NCBI RefSeq assembly: GCF_014269225.2 | Contig: NZ_CP077097.1 | Location: forward strand, 1,308,001-1,372,000 | Length of the DNA stretch: 64,000 bases | Direction: 5' to 3' | DNA from: Pseudomonas anuradhapurensis | GTDB lineage: Bacteria; Pseudomonadota; Gammaproteobacteria; Pseudomonadales; Pseudomonadaceae | The notes under the pieces: model-generated | Told to the model about the DNA's origin: nothing | The model's input: only the letters and a program-made list of their open reading frames with translations | The model's database searches: none | Program-made: the position numbers and the translations under genes | In this document: one piece after another, positions 20,567 through 28,761 of the stretch | Layout of the letters: the number at the start of each line of letters is the position of its first letter | Position numbering within the stretch: the stretch's first letter is position 1

Positions 20567-22934
20567 CCAGACTTCTCAGTTCTACGCCATCCTCACCAAC
20601 GTGGGCGCGGCGAAACAGGCCAATGCCGATGCCTTGGGCATTGCCTGGAAAATCACCCAGATGGGTGTCGGCGATGCCAACGGCAGCGACCCTACCCCGA
20701 ATGCCACCCAGACCAGCCTGATCAACGAATGGCGCCGCGCGCCGTTGAACCAGCTGAAGGTGGATGACAAGAACAGCGCGATCATCATTGCCGAACAGGT
20801 CATCCCGGCTGACGTCGGCGGCAAGTGGATTCGCGAGATCGCGCTTTACGATGCCGATGGCGACATGGTTGCCGTGGCCAACTGCGCGCCCACCTACAAG
20901 CCGCTGTTGAGCCAGGGCTCGGGACGGACCCAGGTAGTGCGGATGAACCTGGTGGTCAGCAGCGCCAGCAATGTGCAGCTGAAGATCGATCCGGCGGTGG
21001 TGCTGGCGACTCGGGAGTGGGTTACCGAGGAACTGGCCAGGCAGGATTTCAAGCATTCGGTGGTGGCGGCGACTACGGCAAACATTGCCTTGACCGGGTT
21101 GCAGACGGTTGATGGCGTGGCGCTGACTGCCGGGGCGCGGGTGTTGGTGAAGAACCAGACCGCAGCCAAGGATAATGGCCTGTATCTGGTGGCCGGCGGC
21201 GCTTGGACCCGCTGTTCCGATGCGGACAGTAGCGCCAAGGTAACCCCTGGCATGCTGGTGCTGGTCGAACGCGGCACGGTCAACGCGGAAAGCGTCTGGC
21301 AGCTGGTGACCGATGCGCCGATTACCCTGGGGGTTACTGCCCTGGCGTATGAAATGGTGTTTGGACGCACCGGTGTGGCTAGCGGCACTTACCGCAGCGT
21401 CACGGTGGATACTTACGGCCGCGTCATCGCTGCGACCAACCCGACTACGGTGGCGGGGTATGGCTTGACCGATGTCTACACAAAGACGCAGGTCGACCAG
21501 GCACTTGCGCTTAAAGCGCCCTTGGCCAGCCCCGCGCTGACGGGCGTGCCGACGGCGCCCACAGCGGTGGCAGGGACCAATACGGCTCAGCTAGCGAACA
21601 CCGCGTTTGTGCAGGCTGCAATTGCAGCGTTGGTGGCATCGTCGCCGGGCGCTCTGGACACTCTCAACGAGTTGGCGGCGGCGTTGGGCAACGATCCGAA
21701 CTTCGCCACGACAGTGACCAACGCCCTGGCGCTCAAGGCGCCTTTGGCCAGTCCGGTGTTTACCGGCGCCCCAAGAGGTCCGACACCAGCCCAGTTCTAT
21801 GCTGACACATCCTTGGCCACGACCGAGTTTGTGCAGCGCGCCCTCGGGAACTACCGTTTCTCTGTATTCAACATCAGCGCTAACCGCGTGCTGACGGCTG
21901 ACGATCTCGGGAGCACCCTGGCGACGAACACTGCGTCAAATATTACCTTGACGCTGCCTAACGTGGCCGATATTGCTGGTGGCGGGGCTTTTCACATTTA
22001 CAATCAAGGGGCCGGTACGACGACCATTGCGCCAGCAACTGGGGGCGGCTCGATTCGTGCGGGTAACGGCAACCTAGCCACGCTGGAGGTGCTGCCCGGC
22101 GATACCGTGACGCTTGTGCGCATCCCTGGTGATGGTGTGTGGTACGCGCTGCACGGTAGTGCGGCGATTCGTTATTCTGGCGCGCTAAAGGCCGCAGTTT
22201 GGACAACTCAATTACAGTTTGATAGCTCTAAGGCGCTGGCTACCACTGAGTTCGTACAACGAGCATTGGGTAACCTGAGGGGCGTCATAAATATCACAGA
22301 CAGTCTCTCCCTGACGGCTGCTCATATGGGGGCACAGCTTGTGGGAGCCGCCGAACTGGCGGGTAAAACTATCACGCTTCCACCGATTGCGAGCGTTGGC
22401 GTTGGTGCCTTGATTCACTTCTCTTCTGGCGCCAATCCTTCGCCCTTAACTATCAAAGCGTACGGAGCTGAACTGATCGCCCCGGGAGCAGGTGCAGGTT
22501 ATACCGTCAATTCCTTTGAAATGGCATCGCTGGATTCGGTAGTGCTGGTTAACGTAGGGACTGGGTGGCGTATGGTCGGCGGCTCTCAGATGAACAAGCA
22601 CAGCGGGCAGTTCCTGGCAAACCTGGGGGTAAACGGCTACCAGAAGTTGCCGAGCGGCTTAATCAGGCAGTGGGGCTGCATTCTAGCGCCCACCGGTGGC
22701 TCAAGTGCAGCTATCGATATTGTTTTCCCGGTCCAGTTTCCCAACGCATGCCTTAATGTCGTGGGGTCAATCGGAATATGGACCTCGGATTATGACGCTG
22801 TGGCGATTCATCGATCCTGTCGACAGGCGCTTAGCATAGGCATGCCATTGAAGAACGGGGTTGACGCACAGGTGTTTATTGATAACAACGTACAGAGCAT
22901 GCGGGTTGTGTACTGGGAAGCCACGGGCAATTAG
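20559..22934 (+). CDS. Tailocin fibre, receptor-binding protein
   Basis: The 791-residue fibre should determine which strains are killed. The N-terminus (residues about 1-160, MVDQTSQFYAILTNVGAAK) is a phage tail-collar fibre attachment domain. The shaft has repeated modules: two ALALKAPLASP-type repeats near 21507 and 21727 and three FVQ(R/A)A(L/I)-type boundaries. The C-terminal part contains a GYQKLPSGLIRQWG motif often seen near the tip of pyocin and phage fibres. From about 21850 the DNA becomes clearly more AT-rich and the codon use less biased, suggesting exchange of the tip by recombination. Confidence 0.9.
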   Translation: MVDQTSQFYAILTNVGAAKQANADALGIAWKITQMGVGDANGSDPTPNATQTSLINEWRRAPLNQLKVDDKNSAIIIAEQVIPADVGGKWIREIALYDADGDMVAVANCAPTYKPLLSQGSGRTQVVRMNLVVSSASNVQLKIDPAVVLATREWVTEELARQDFKHSVVAATTANIALTGLQTVDGVALTAGARVLVKNQTAAKDNGLYLVAGGAWTRCSDADSSAKVTPGMLVLVERGTVNAESVWQLVTDAPITLGVTALAYEMVFGRTGVASGTYRSVTVDTYGRVIAATNPTTVAGYGLTDVYTKTQVDQALALKAPLASPALTGVPTAPTAVAGTNTAQLANTAFVQAAIAALVASSPGALDTLNELAAALGNDPNFATTVTNALALKAPLASPVFTGAPRGPTPAQFYADTSLATTEFVQRALGNYRFSVFNISANRVLTADDLGSTLATNTASNITLTLPNVADIAGGGAFHIYNQGAGTTTIAPATGGGSIRAGNGNLATLEVLPGDTVTLVRIPGDGVWYALHGSAAIRYSGALKAAVWTTQLQFDSSKALATTEFVQRALGNLRGVINITDSLSLTAAHMGAQLVGAAELAGKTITLPPIASVGVGALIHFSSGANPSPLTIKAYGAELIAPGAGAGYTVNSFEMASLDSVVLVNVGTGWRMVGGSQMNKHSGQFLANLGVNGYQKLPSGLIRQWGCILAPTGGSSAAIDIVFPVQFPNACLNVVGSIGIWTSDYDAVAIHRSCRQALSIGMPLKNGVDAQVFIDNNVQSMRVVYWEATGN

Positions 22935-22942
22935 GGAGCGTG

Positions 22943-22984
22943 ATGACTCTTATGCAAGTTGCAGTCAGTGGAATTCTTAATTAA
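22943..22984 (+). CDS. Possible 13-codon mini-ORF between fibre and chaperone
   Basis: An ATG at 22943 preceded by AGGGAG opens a 13-codon frame that ends 16 bases before the chaperone start. It may be chance or a translational relay. No homologue is recognised. Confidence 0.2.
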   Translation: MTLMQVAVSGILN

Positions 22985-23000
22985 AGGGTATTGATTGCTT

Positions 23001-23432
23001 ATGGCCATTTTCACTAGTAAATCGAGCAAGACTTTCTTTGATAGTGCGATTCATAACGCTATTCCCGAAGACGCGCTTGAGATAACCCGGGAGCAACACG
23101 CTGAGTTATTCGCCGGCAAAAGCGCCGGCAAGGTTATCTGTTGGGGGGCCGACGGCATGCCATATCTGGCGTATCCGCCCAAGCCAACCAAGGCTGAGCT
23201 GGAGGAACAGGCGCGCGTATGGCGTGACGGACAATTGCTGGTTACTGACCCGCTTGTTGCTCGCCATCGTGATGAGCAAGAGGCTGACGGCGAAACCACG
23301 CTGACCAGTGAGCAATATTCTCAACTCCAGCAGTATCGCAAGTGGCTTCGCGAGTGGCCCCAGGTTGAGTCGTTCCCCAGTGACGGTCAGCGCCCTGTGG
23401 CGCCGTCCTGGCTCGCTGAATTAGTCGAATAA
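23001..23432 (+). CDS. Tail fibre assembly chaperone
   Basis: This 143-residue protein resembles phage fibre assembly proteins (P2 gpG / T4 gp38-Tfa class): EITREQHAELFAGKSAGK near residues 25-42, then PKPTKAELEEQARVWRDGQL. Such chaperones match their own fibre, so it should have moved together with the fibre tip; its 5' part shares the lower GC content. The ATG at 23001 is preferred over a TTG six bases upstream. The Shine-Dalgarno is weak. Two terminator-like hairpins follow. Confidence 0.88.
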   Translation: MAIFTSKSSKTFFDSAIHNAIPEDALEITREQHAELFAGKSAGKVICWGADGMPYLAYPPKPTKAELEEQARVWRDGQLLVTDPLVARHRDEQEADGETTLTSEQYSQLQQYRKWLREWPQVESFPSDGQRPVAPSWLAELVE

Positions 23433-23456
23433 CGCCCCGCACCGACGGGGCGTTTT
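23432..23456 (+). terminator. Terminator after the fibre chaperone (first of two)
   Basis: Perfect 8-bp stem ACGCCCCG/CGGGGCGT (23432-23439 with 23446-23453) followed by TTTT, directly at the chaperone stop codon. Confidence 0.8.
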
Positions 23457-23475
23457 CTTTTCCGCTGTCCCACTT

Positions 23476-23498
23476 GGCCCTGCTTTGCGGGGCCTTTT
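23476..23498 (+). terminator. Second terminator-like hairpin before the sheath gene
   Basis: GGCCCTGC-TTT-GCGGGGCC (one G-U pair) followed by TTTT. With the hairpin at 23432-23456 it gives a tandem block between the fibre module and the sheath/tube module. Confidence 0.6.
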
Positions 23499-23514
23499 CA
23501 TATCTGGAGTAAAC

Positions 23515-24681
23515 ATGGCTGGATTCTTCCACGGCGTCACCGTAACAAACATCGACACCGGTGCCCGCAGCATCGCGCTGCCTTCTTCCTCGATCATCGG
23601 CCTGGTCGACACCTTCACCGAGGGCGCCGGCGCCACGGCCAAGGCCAACGACCTGGTGCTGATCACCAGCGAGCGTGAAGCGGTCGCCGCCTTCGGCGAA
23701 AACGCGGCCATCACCAAAGCCTGCCGCGCCATCTACACCCGCGCCAAGGCGGTCATCGTCGCCTGCGGCGTGGCCAAGCTGGACGATGCAGCGGAGCAGA
23801 CCGCCGCGATCATCGGCGCGGTGCAGGCCGACGGCAAACGCACCGGCCTGCAGGCGCTGCTGGACGGCAAGAGCCGTTTCAACGCCCAGCCACGCCTGCT
23901 GGCAGCGCCGCGCCACAGCGCCACCCAGGCGGTGGGCACGGCACTGGTGGCCCTGGCCGACAAGCTGCGCGGCATCGCCATCATCGACGGCCCCAACAGC
24001 ACCGACCAGGCGGCCATCGACTACGCGAAGAACTTCGGCGCCAAACGCGCCTTCCTGGTCGACCCGGGCGTGCAGTACTGGGATAACGGCGAGCAAGCCA
24101 CCCTCGATGCGCCCGGTTCGGCCTGGGTCGCCGGCCTGTTCGCCTGGACCGACCGCGAATACGGTTTCTGGGCCTCGCCCTCGAACAAGGAGTTCGTCGG
24201 CATCACCGGTACCACCCGCCCGGTGGAGTTCCTCGATGGTGATGACAGCTGCCGCGCCAACCTGCTGAACAACGCCAACATCGCCACCATCATCCGCGAC
24301 GACGGCTTCCGCCTGTGGGGCAACCGTACCCTGTCGAGCGACCCGAAATGGGCGTTCGTCACCCGCGTACGGACCCTGGACATCGTCATGGACGCGATCC
24401 TCTACGGCCACAAGTGGGCTGTCGACCGCGCCATCACCGCCACCTACGTCAAGGACGTCACCGAGGGCCTGCAGGCCTTCATGCGCGACCTGAAGAACCA
24501 GGGCGCGATCATCAACTTCGAGGTCTTCGCCGACCCGGAGCTGAACACCGCCAGCCAGCTCGAGCAGGGCAAGGTGTACTGGAACATCCGCTTCACCGAT
24601 GTGCCACCTGCCGAAAACCCCAATTTCCGCGTCGAAGTCACCAACCAGTGGCTGACCGAAGTCCTCGATTCCGCCGCTTAA
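23515..24681 (+). CDS. Contractile tail sheath protein
   Basis: The 388-residue sheath protein is of the P2 FI/R-pyocin class and forms the contracting outer tube that drives the needle through the target envelope. It begins MAGFFHGVTVTNIDTGARSI, typical of this family, and has the conserved late segment around RVRTLDIVMDAILYGHKW (residues about 284-301) and the C-terminal RFTDVPPAENPNFRVEVTNQW split over residues 360-382. The ATG at 23515 has TGGAG eight bases upstream. Codon use is strongly biased, fitting a highly expressed structural protein. Confidence 0.95.
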   Translation: MAGFFHGVTVTNIDTGARSIALPSSSIIGLVDTFTEGAGATAKANDLVLITSEREAVAAFGENAAITKACRAIYTRAKAVIVACGVAKLDDAAEQTAAIIGAVQADGKRTGLQALLDGKSRFNAQPRLLAAPRHSATQAVGTALVALADKLRGIAIIDGPNSTDQAAIDYAKNFGAKRAFLVDPGVQYWDNGEQATLDAPGSAWVAGLFAWTDREYGFWASPSNKEFVGITGTTRPVEFLDGDDSCRANLLNNANIATIIRDDGFRLWGNRTLSSDPKWAFVTRVRTLDIVMDAILYGHKWAVDRAITATYVKDVTEGLQAFMRDLKNQGAIINFEVFADPELNTASQLEQGKVYWNIRFTDVPPAENPNFRVEVTNQWLTEVLDSAA

Positions 24682-24694
24682 GGAGCGCATCCAC

Positions 24695-25204
24695 ATGGCA
24701 ATGATTCCCGAAACCCTGGCCAACCTGAACCTGTTCGTCGATGGCGTCAGCTTCCAGGGCGATGTACCCAGCCTGACCCTGCCCAAACTCACCCTGAAGA
24801 TGGAAGAGCACCGCCCTGGCGGCATGGACATGCCGGTCGAGATGGACCTGGGCATGGAGAAGCAGGAGGCGGCCTTCACCACCACCGGCGTGCGCCGCGA
24901 AGCGCTGAAGTTCTTCGGCCTGGCCGACGGCAGCGGCTTCAACGGCACGTTCCGCGGCGCCTTCAAGGGCCTCAAGGGCAAGATCAACCCGGTAGTGGTC
25001 ACCCTGCGTGGCACGCTCAAGGAAATCGACATGGGCGACTGGAAGTCCGGTGACAAGGCCGAGATCAAGCACAGCGTCGGCCTGACCTACTACAAGCTCG
25101 AAGTCGATGGCCGCCTGGTCTACGAGATCGACGCGCTGGGCATGAAGCGTGTGATCGATGGCGTTGACCAACTGGCCGCCCAGCGCGCCGCGCTTGGCTT
25201 GTAA
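24695..25204 (+). CDS. Tail tube protein
   Basis: This 169-residue protein is the P2 FII-type major tail tube, which polymerises inside the sheath. It begins MAMIPETLANLNLFVDGVSF and has the family pattern of an initial loop followed by KLTLKMEEHRPGGMDMPVEMD and a C-terminal LEVDGRLVYEIDALGMKR. AAGGAG precedes it and it sits 13 bases after the sheath gene, the invariant order in contractile tails. Confidence 0.95.
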   Translation: MAMIPETLANLNLFVDGVSFQGDVPSLTLPKLTLKMEEHRPGGMDMPVEMDLGMEKQEAAFTTTGVRREALKFFGLADGSGFNGTFRGAFKGLKGKINPVVVTLRGTLKEIDMGDWKSGDKAEIKHSVGLTYYKLEVDGRLVYEIDALGMKRVIDGVDQLAAQRAALGL

Positions 25205-25214
25205 GGAGATGACC

Positions 25215-25517
25215 ATGGCTCACGTGAACAAGCAGCCCCAATGGCTGACCCTGAGCGCCGACCGCGTCACCGTGCGCCTGTCACGCCCCAGCGAAGCCAA
25301 TGGCGTCCAGGTCGACAGCCTGTCGCTGCGGGCGCCGACCGTGCGCGATATCCGCAATGCCCAGGCCGGCGGCGTGGACGATGACGAGCAGCGTGAACTG
25401 AACCTGTTCGCGTCGCTGGCCGAGGTCGGCATCAAGGACCTCGAAGGCCTCACACTGAAGGACTATAGCCGCCTGCAGAGCGGTTATTTTCGCCTGGTGC
25501 AGGACGACGAACTTTGA
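25215..25517 (+). CDS. Tail assembly chaperone, P2 gpE-like, upstream frame
   Basis: Located between tube and tape measure, this 100-residue protein occupies the place of the tail assembly chaperone (P2 E, lambda G class). These genes nearly always make a minor, longer product by ribosomal frameshifting. The frame ends GAA CTT TGA with C following; CTT-TGA-C is the same core as the prfB +1 frameshift site. The ATG at 25215 is chosen over 25209 because AAGGAG (25203-25208) would be directly adjacent to 25209. Confidence 0.88.
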   Translation: MAHVNKQPQWLTLSADRVTVRLSRPSEANGVQVDSLSLRAPTVRDIRNAQAGGVDDDEQRELNLFASLAEVGIKDLEGLTLKDYSRLQSGYFRLVQDDEL

Positions 25518-25518
25518 C
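25510..25518 (+). other. Candidate +1 programmed frameshift site
   Basis: The P-site codon CTT (25512-25514) is followed by an in-frame TGA and then C. Slipping one base forward re-pairs on TTT and reads GAC in the downstream frame. AGGA at 25501-25504 is a possible but distant stimulatory Shine-Dalgarno. Confidence 0.7.
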
Positions 25519-25629
25519 CCGGCCCGGCAAAAGGCCGCCGCCCGACGGCTGGCCAAGGAGCTGAATTTTTCCGCGAGCGAAATCATGACCATGTCGTACA
25601 GCGACATGGTCTGGTGGCTCGCCCCGTGA
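25516..25629 (+). CDS. Frameshift extension of the tail chaperone (E'-like)
   Basis: This frame lies +1 relative to the chaperone gene and is open from 25459 to the TGA at 25627. From the predicted shift point it gives 37 residues with the pattern ELNFSASEIMTMSYSDMVWW, strongly reminiscent of small P2 gpE'-type proteins (helix, then S-E-(I/M)-x-x-M-S, then aromatic residues). It has no start codon with a ribosome site near its beginning, so it should be made only as a 137-residue fusion with the upstream frame. Confidence 0.78.
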   Translation, partial: DPARQKAAARRLAKELNFSASEIMTMSYSDMVWWLAP

Positions 25630-25642
25630 CAAGGAGGAACCT

Positions 25643-27721
25643 ATGGCGAACACACAGCTGTTCTCGCTCGGGCTCGGCGTCACCGCCATCAACCCCTTGG
25701 GCCAGGCCATCGAGCTGCTGCGCCGGGATGTCGAACGCCTGCGCAGGCAGGCTGACGGCACCCGGCTGGGCCGGCTCGTCGGCGAAGTGATCCGGCTGGG
25801 GGTGGAGCTCGGCAAGCTACGCCAGGTCGAGCGCCAGCTGGCGCTGGACCAGGCACAGCAAGACCAACAGGCGATCGCCGGGCTGCTGGATGAAGCCGAT
25901 GCCGTTGAGCGTTTGCGCCGGCATTACCTGATGCTGGACCGGGTGATTGCCGGGCTGGCGCAGCTCAAGCCGCTGCCGGGGCAGATGACGGTCAATGTCT
26001 TTCAACAATGGCACTCGGTGGTGCAGGGGCAAGGCGCAGCCGCACCAGGCAAGGTGCAAGCGCCTGCGCAAGGTCCCGCGAAGGCTTCCAGGCAGGCTCC
26101 CGGCGTGCATGCCGATGACGGCACGAGCAACCTCGCCGCGGGCCTGGCGTTGGTCGCTGGCGGTAGCGGGGCTGCTATCGCTGGCGTCGTGCGCAAACTG
26201 CCCCCGGAAAGACGGCGCGCGATACGCCAGCGTGTTGCCAAGGAGTGGCAGGACAACCGTGTCGAAACCTTCGGCAAGGTCGCCAAGGCGGTCATCACCG
26301 CCGAGGATGGCGAAGAAAGGGCACGTGGCGTCGGCGCTGCCGTCGGTGAAATCGGCGGTCGCATGCTGGGCGCCATGGCACCGCTGCTGTTCAAAGGTAA
26401 AGGCAAAGCGCTGGGCAAAGCCTCGAGCAGCAGCATGAGCAGGGGGAGTCGCCAGCGCAGGCGTCAGAGCAAGCGCAAAGCTGAACTCAAGGCGCAAAAA
26501 GACCCGGCCCGCAAGCAGGCGGCTGGAAACGCAGCAGAGAAAACGCAGGAGGAGGCCGCGCAGGAGCAATGGGCCAAATTCGGCGGCCAGGTGGGCGAGG
26601 CTGCGGGAGGGGAGGCCGGCGGTGCGCTGTTCAACTGGATCACGCAGGAGGAAAAGCCAGCGCCGCAAAGCAGCGAGGCGCCTTTGCTGGAGGAGGCGCA
26701 AGCCATTGCCCAGGGCGTCTCTTCCCTACCTTCGCTCGGCACAGGCAAACAGCTGCCATTGGCAGGAACACTGTTCAAGCGCGTGCCACTGACGGCAGTG
26801 CTGGATACCTCGCTGCAGGTGGCCGACATCTACCAGAGTGACGGCACTGCCGCGGAAAAGCTGCAAGGCTATGGCGAGGTTTTCGGCGGCTTGGGTGGCA
26901 ACCTGGCCGGCACCTCGGCCGGGTGGCTCGGTGGCGCGGCAGCAGGTGCCATGCTTGGCTCGGTGGTACCGGGTGTAGGAACCGTGATCGGCGGCGCGGT
27001 CGGTGGCCTGCTGGGCAGCCTGGGTGGCGGTTATCTGGGCGGCATCGGCGGTGAATGGGTCGGGGGCGCGTTGGGCAAGGCCGTGGCAGCCGTCGTCGGC
27101 TCCGATGAGCCAGCGGCGAGCCAGGATATTGCCGCTTCCCCGGAACAACCAAGCCGCTTGCAGAAAGGCGTCAGCACACCTGCACCGTTGCCTGCCACTG
27201 CGACAGCGCAGTTGGTTGGCAGCCTGGCCGGTTCATCGGCCGGTGGGCTCGGTGGTGCGGCAGCCGGCGCGATGATCGGCTCGGTGGTACCGGGTATCGG
27301 AACCGTGATCGGCGCCGCGGTCGGTGGCCTGCTGGGCAGCCTGGGTGGCAGTTACCTGGGCGGCATGGGCGCCAAGCTCATTGGCGACGCGTCGGGCAAG
27401 GCCGGGCAAGCTGTCGCCGGCTCGGCTATGCCGCAGGCGAACCAGGAGGTTGCCGGTTTCCCCGAGCAGGCGACCCGATTGCCGAAAAACGTCGGCCCGC
27501 CCACGCCGTCGCCTGCTGTTTCGATACCGCCGTCCCCGGCTATGGCTCCACCCGCCATCAACCAGCAATTCACCTTCACCGCCAATATGCCGGTGACCTT
27601 GCACAACAGCTTCGATGACCCGACCACCCTGCAACAACTGGAAACCATCGCTCGCCGCGTGCTCGACGACCTGATGCGTCAGGCGCGCGCGGTGCAGATG
27701 GTCGATCAACCACAGCCATGA
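25643..27721 (+). CDS. Tail tape measure protein
   Basis: The 692-residue protein sets tail length and is placed directly after the chaperone, with AAGGAGG five bases before the ATG. The first ~110 residues are helical and charged; a Lys/Arg/Gln-rich stretch follows (residues about 255-310). The C-terminal half has two Gly/Ala-rich, membrane-like units (residues about 420-470 and 527-577) of the type GGAAAGAMxGSVVPGxGTVIG, a tandem duplication of 107-residue (321-base) period. Such glycine-zipper-like segments are common in tape measures and may help form the membrane channel. Confidence 0.9.
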   Translation: MANTQLFSLGLGVTAINPLGQAIELLRRDVERLRRQADGTRLGRLVGEVIRLGVELGKLRQVERQLALDQAQQDQQAIAGLLDEADAVERLRRHYLMLDRVIAGLAQLKPLPGQMTVNVFQQWHSVVQGQGAAAPGKVQAPAQGPAKASRQAPGVHADDGTSNLAAGLALVAGGSGAAIAGVVRKLPPERRRAIRQRVAKEWQDNRVETFGKVAKAVITAEDGEERARGVGAAVGEIGGRMLGAMAPLLFKGKGKALGKASSSSMSRGSRQRRRQSKRKAELKAQKDPARKQAAGNAAEKTQEEAAQEQWAKFGGQVGEAAGGEAGGALFNWITQEEKPAPQSSEAPLLEEAQAIAQGVSSLPSLGTGKQLPLAGTLFKRVPLTAVLDTSLQVADIYQSDGTAAEKLQGYGEVFGGLGGNLAGTSAGWLGGAAAGAMLGSVVPGVGTVIGGAVGGLLGSLGGGYLGGIGGEWVGGALGKAVAAVVGSDEPAASQDIAASPEQPSRLQKGVSTPAPLPATATAQLVGSLAGSSAGGLGGAAAGAMIGSVVPGIGTVIGAAVGGLLGSLGGSYLGGMGAKLIGDASGKAGQAVAGSAMPQANQEVAGFPEQATRLPKNVGPPTPSPAVSIPPSPAMAPPAINQQFTFTANMPVTLHNSFDDPTTLQQLETIARRVLDDLMRQARAVQMVDQPQP
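26900..27371 (+). repeat. Tandem duplication inside the tape measure gene
   Basis: Two copies of about 150 bases (from about 26900 and 27221) are highly similar at DNA and protein level, with a constant offset of 321 bases, so the reading frame is kept. The ~55 residues between copies are less similar but share P-E-Q and (S/T)RL(Q/P)K words with the region after copy 2. Confidence 0.85.
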
Positions 27722-27730
27722 GGAGCACCC

Positions 27731-28576
27731 ATGACCTACCTGGAACAGTTGCAAGGCGGCTTGCATGCACTGGTCAAGGCGGGCGAGGCGGGGCGTCGGC
27801 GTGCCGACGCCATGCTCGACCCGATGAACCAGGCGGTCGTCCATGCCAGGGAGGCGGCCGCCGAGCTCGAAGCCCTGCCATGGATCGGCCCGCAAATCGG
27901 CAAACGCCTGCAGCGCACCCTGCGCGCCATCGACTCGGCCAGGCAGCGCGTCGACAAGGTGATTGCCAAGTACGACCAGGCCCTCGATGTGGTGCGCAAG
28001 GTGCGCGCCCGCGTCGAGGCCTTCACCGAGCACCTGGGCAAGGCCGGCGCGGCTGTGCGGCGGGTGATCGGGGATGTGCGCTCGGTCGCCAACGGTGTGT
28101 TGTCGACCTTCGGCTTCGCCCCGGACGCAACGCCGACGGCGCAGGCGATCAAGCCGTTCCCGCACCTGCTGGTACTGCAGCCGCTGCAGGCCAACAGCGC
28201 GCCGTATTACTTCAACCTCGACACCGCCGCCTTCGATCAACTGCGCCGGCAAACGCGCTTTCGCTGGGCCGGGCAGGAGCGCCTGGGCCGCGAGCATGCC
28301 CAGCAGGCGGTGAGCCAGGGTGAAGAGAGCATCACCATCCGTGGCGCGATCTACCCGGGCTTCAAGGGCGGGCTGGGCCAGCTGCAGGCCCTGCGTGGCA
28401 TCGGCCGCCAGCTGCTGCCGCTGTCGTTGACCACCGGCTATGGCGAAGTGCTCGGCACCTGGTGCCTGACCCGCATCGAGGAAGAGCAGGGCACCTTGCT
28501 GGCTGGCGGCATTCCACGCAAACAAGGTTTCTCACTGGAGTTCGTCAGTTATGGACAAGACCTGCAAAACGTCTGA
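27731..28576 (+). CDS. Tail tip protein with C-terminal P2 gpU-like domain
   Basis: This 281-residue protein has two parts. Residues 1 to about 125 are alpha-helical, charged and Ala-rich, probably a coiled coil. Residues about 150-281 match P2 gpU, the tail-completion/tip protein: the pattern AFDQLRRQTRFRWAGQERLG, SITIRGAIYPGFKGG and the closing GGIPRKQGFSLEFVSYGQ. It would cap the tail tube at one end during assembly. It overlaps the gpX gene by 26 bases. P2 gpU itself is only about 160 residues, so the N-terminal extension is a departure from P2. Confidence 0.88.
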   Translation: MTYLEQLQGGLHALVKAGEAGRRRADAMLDPMNQAVVHAREAAAELEALPWIGPQIGKRLQRTLRAIDSARQRVDKVIAKYDQALDVVRKVRARVEAFTEHLGKAGAAVRRVIGDVRSVANGVLSTFGFAPDATPTAQAIKPFPHLLVLQPLQANSAPYYFNLDTAAFDQLRRQTRFRWAGQERLGREHAQQAVSQGEESITIRGAIYPGFKGGLGQLQALRGIGRQLLPLSLTTGYGEVLGTWCLTRIEEEQGTLLAGGIPRKQGFSLEFVSYGQDLQNV

Positions 28577-28757
28577 GGGCGACCTGCTCGATACCCTCTG
28601 CCAGCAGTATTACGGGCATCTCGATGGCAGCGTCGAAGCGGTGTTGCAAGCCAACCAGGGCTTGGCCGATGAGGCGCAGCCATTTCGCAGCGGCGTGACG
28701 TTCCGCTTGCCGGCACTGGCGCTGGCAGCGGCTGACGTCGTGCAGCTGTGGAGCTGA
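28551..28757 (+). CDS. Tail protein X, P2 gpX-like (LysM-related)
   Basis: This 68-residue protein matches the phage tail protein X family: EGDLLDTLCQQYYG near the start and AVLQANQGLAD in the middle, a LysM-like fold thought to sit at the baseplate hub. It overlaps the gpU-like gene by 26 bases and is followed four bases later by the gpD-like gene, the same U-X-D neighbourhood as P2. Confidence 0.92.
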   Translation: MDKTCKTSEGDLLDTLCQQYYGHLDGSVEAVLQANQGLADEAQPFRSGVTFRLPALALAAADVVQLWS

Positions 28758-28761
28758 TGCC

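Noticed and set aside
25459..25518. A -1 or -2 frameshift in the tail chaperone as in P2 or Mu
   Set aside because: The downstream frame is +1 (equal to -2) from the chaperone and no -2 slippery run re-pairs well, while CTT-TGA-C fits +1 slipping.
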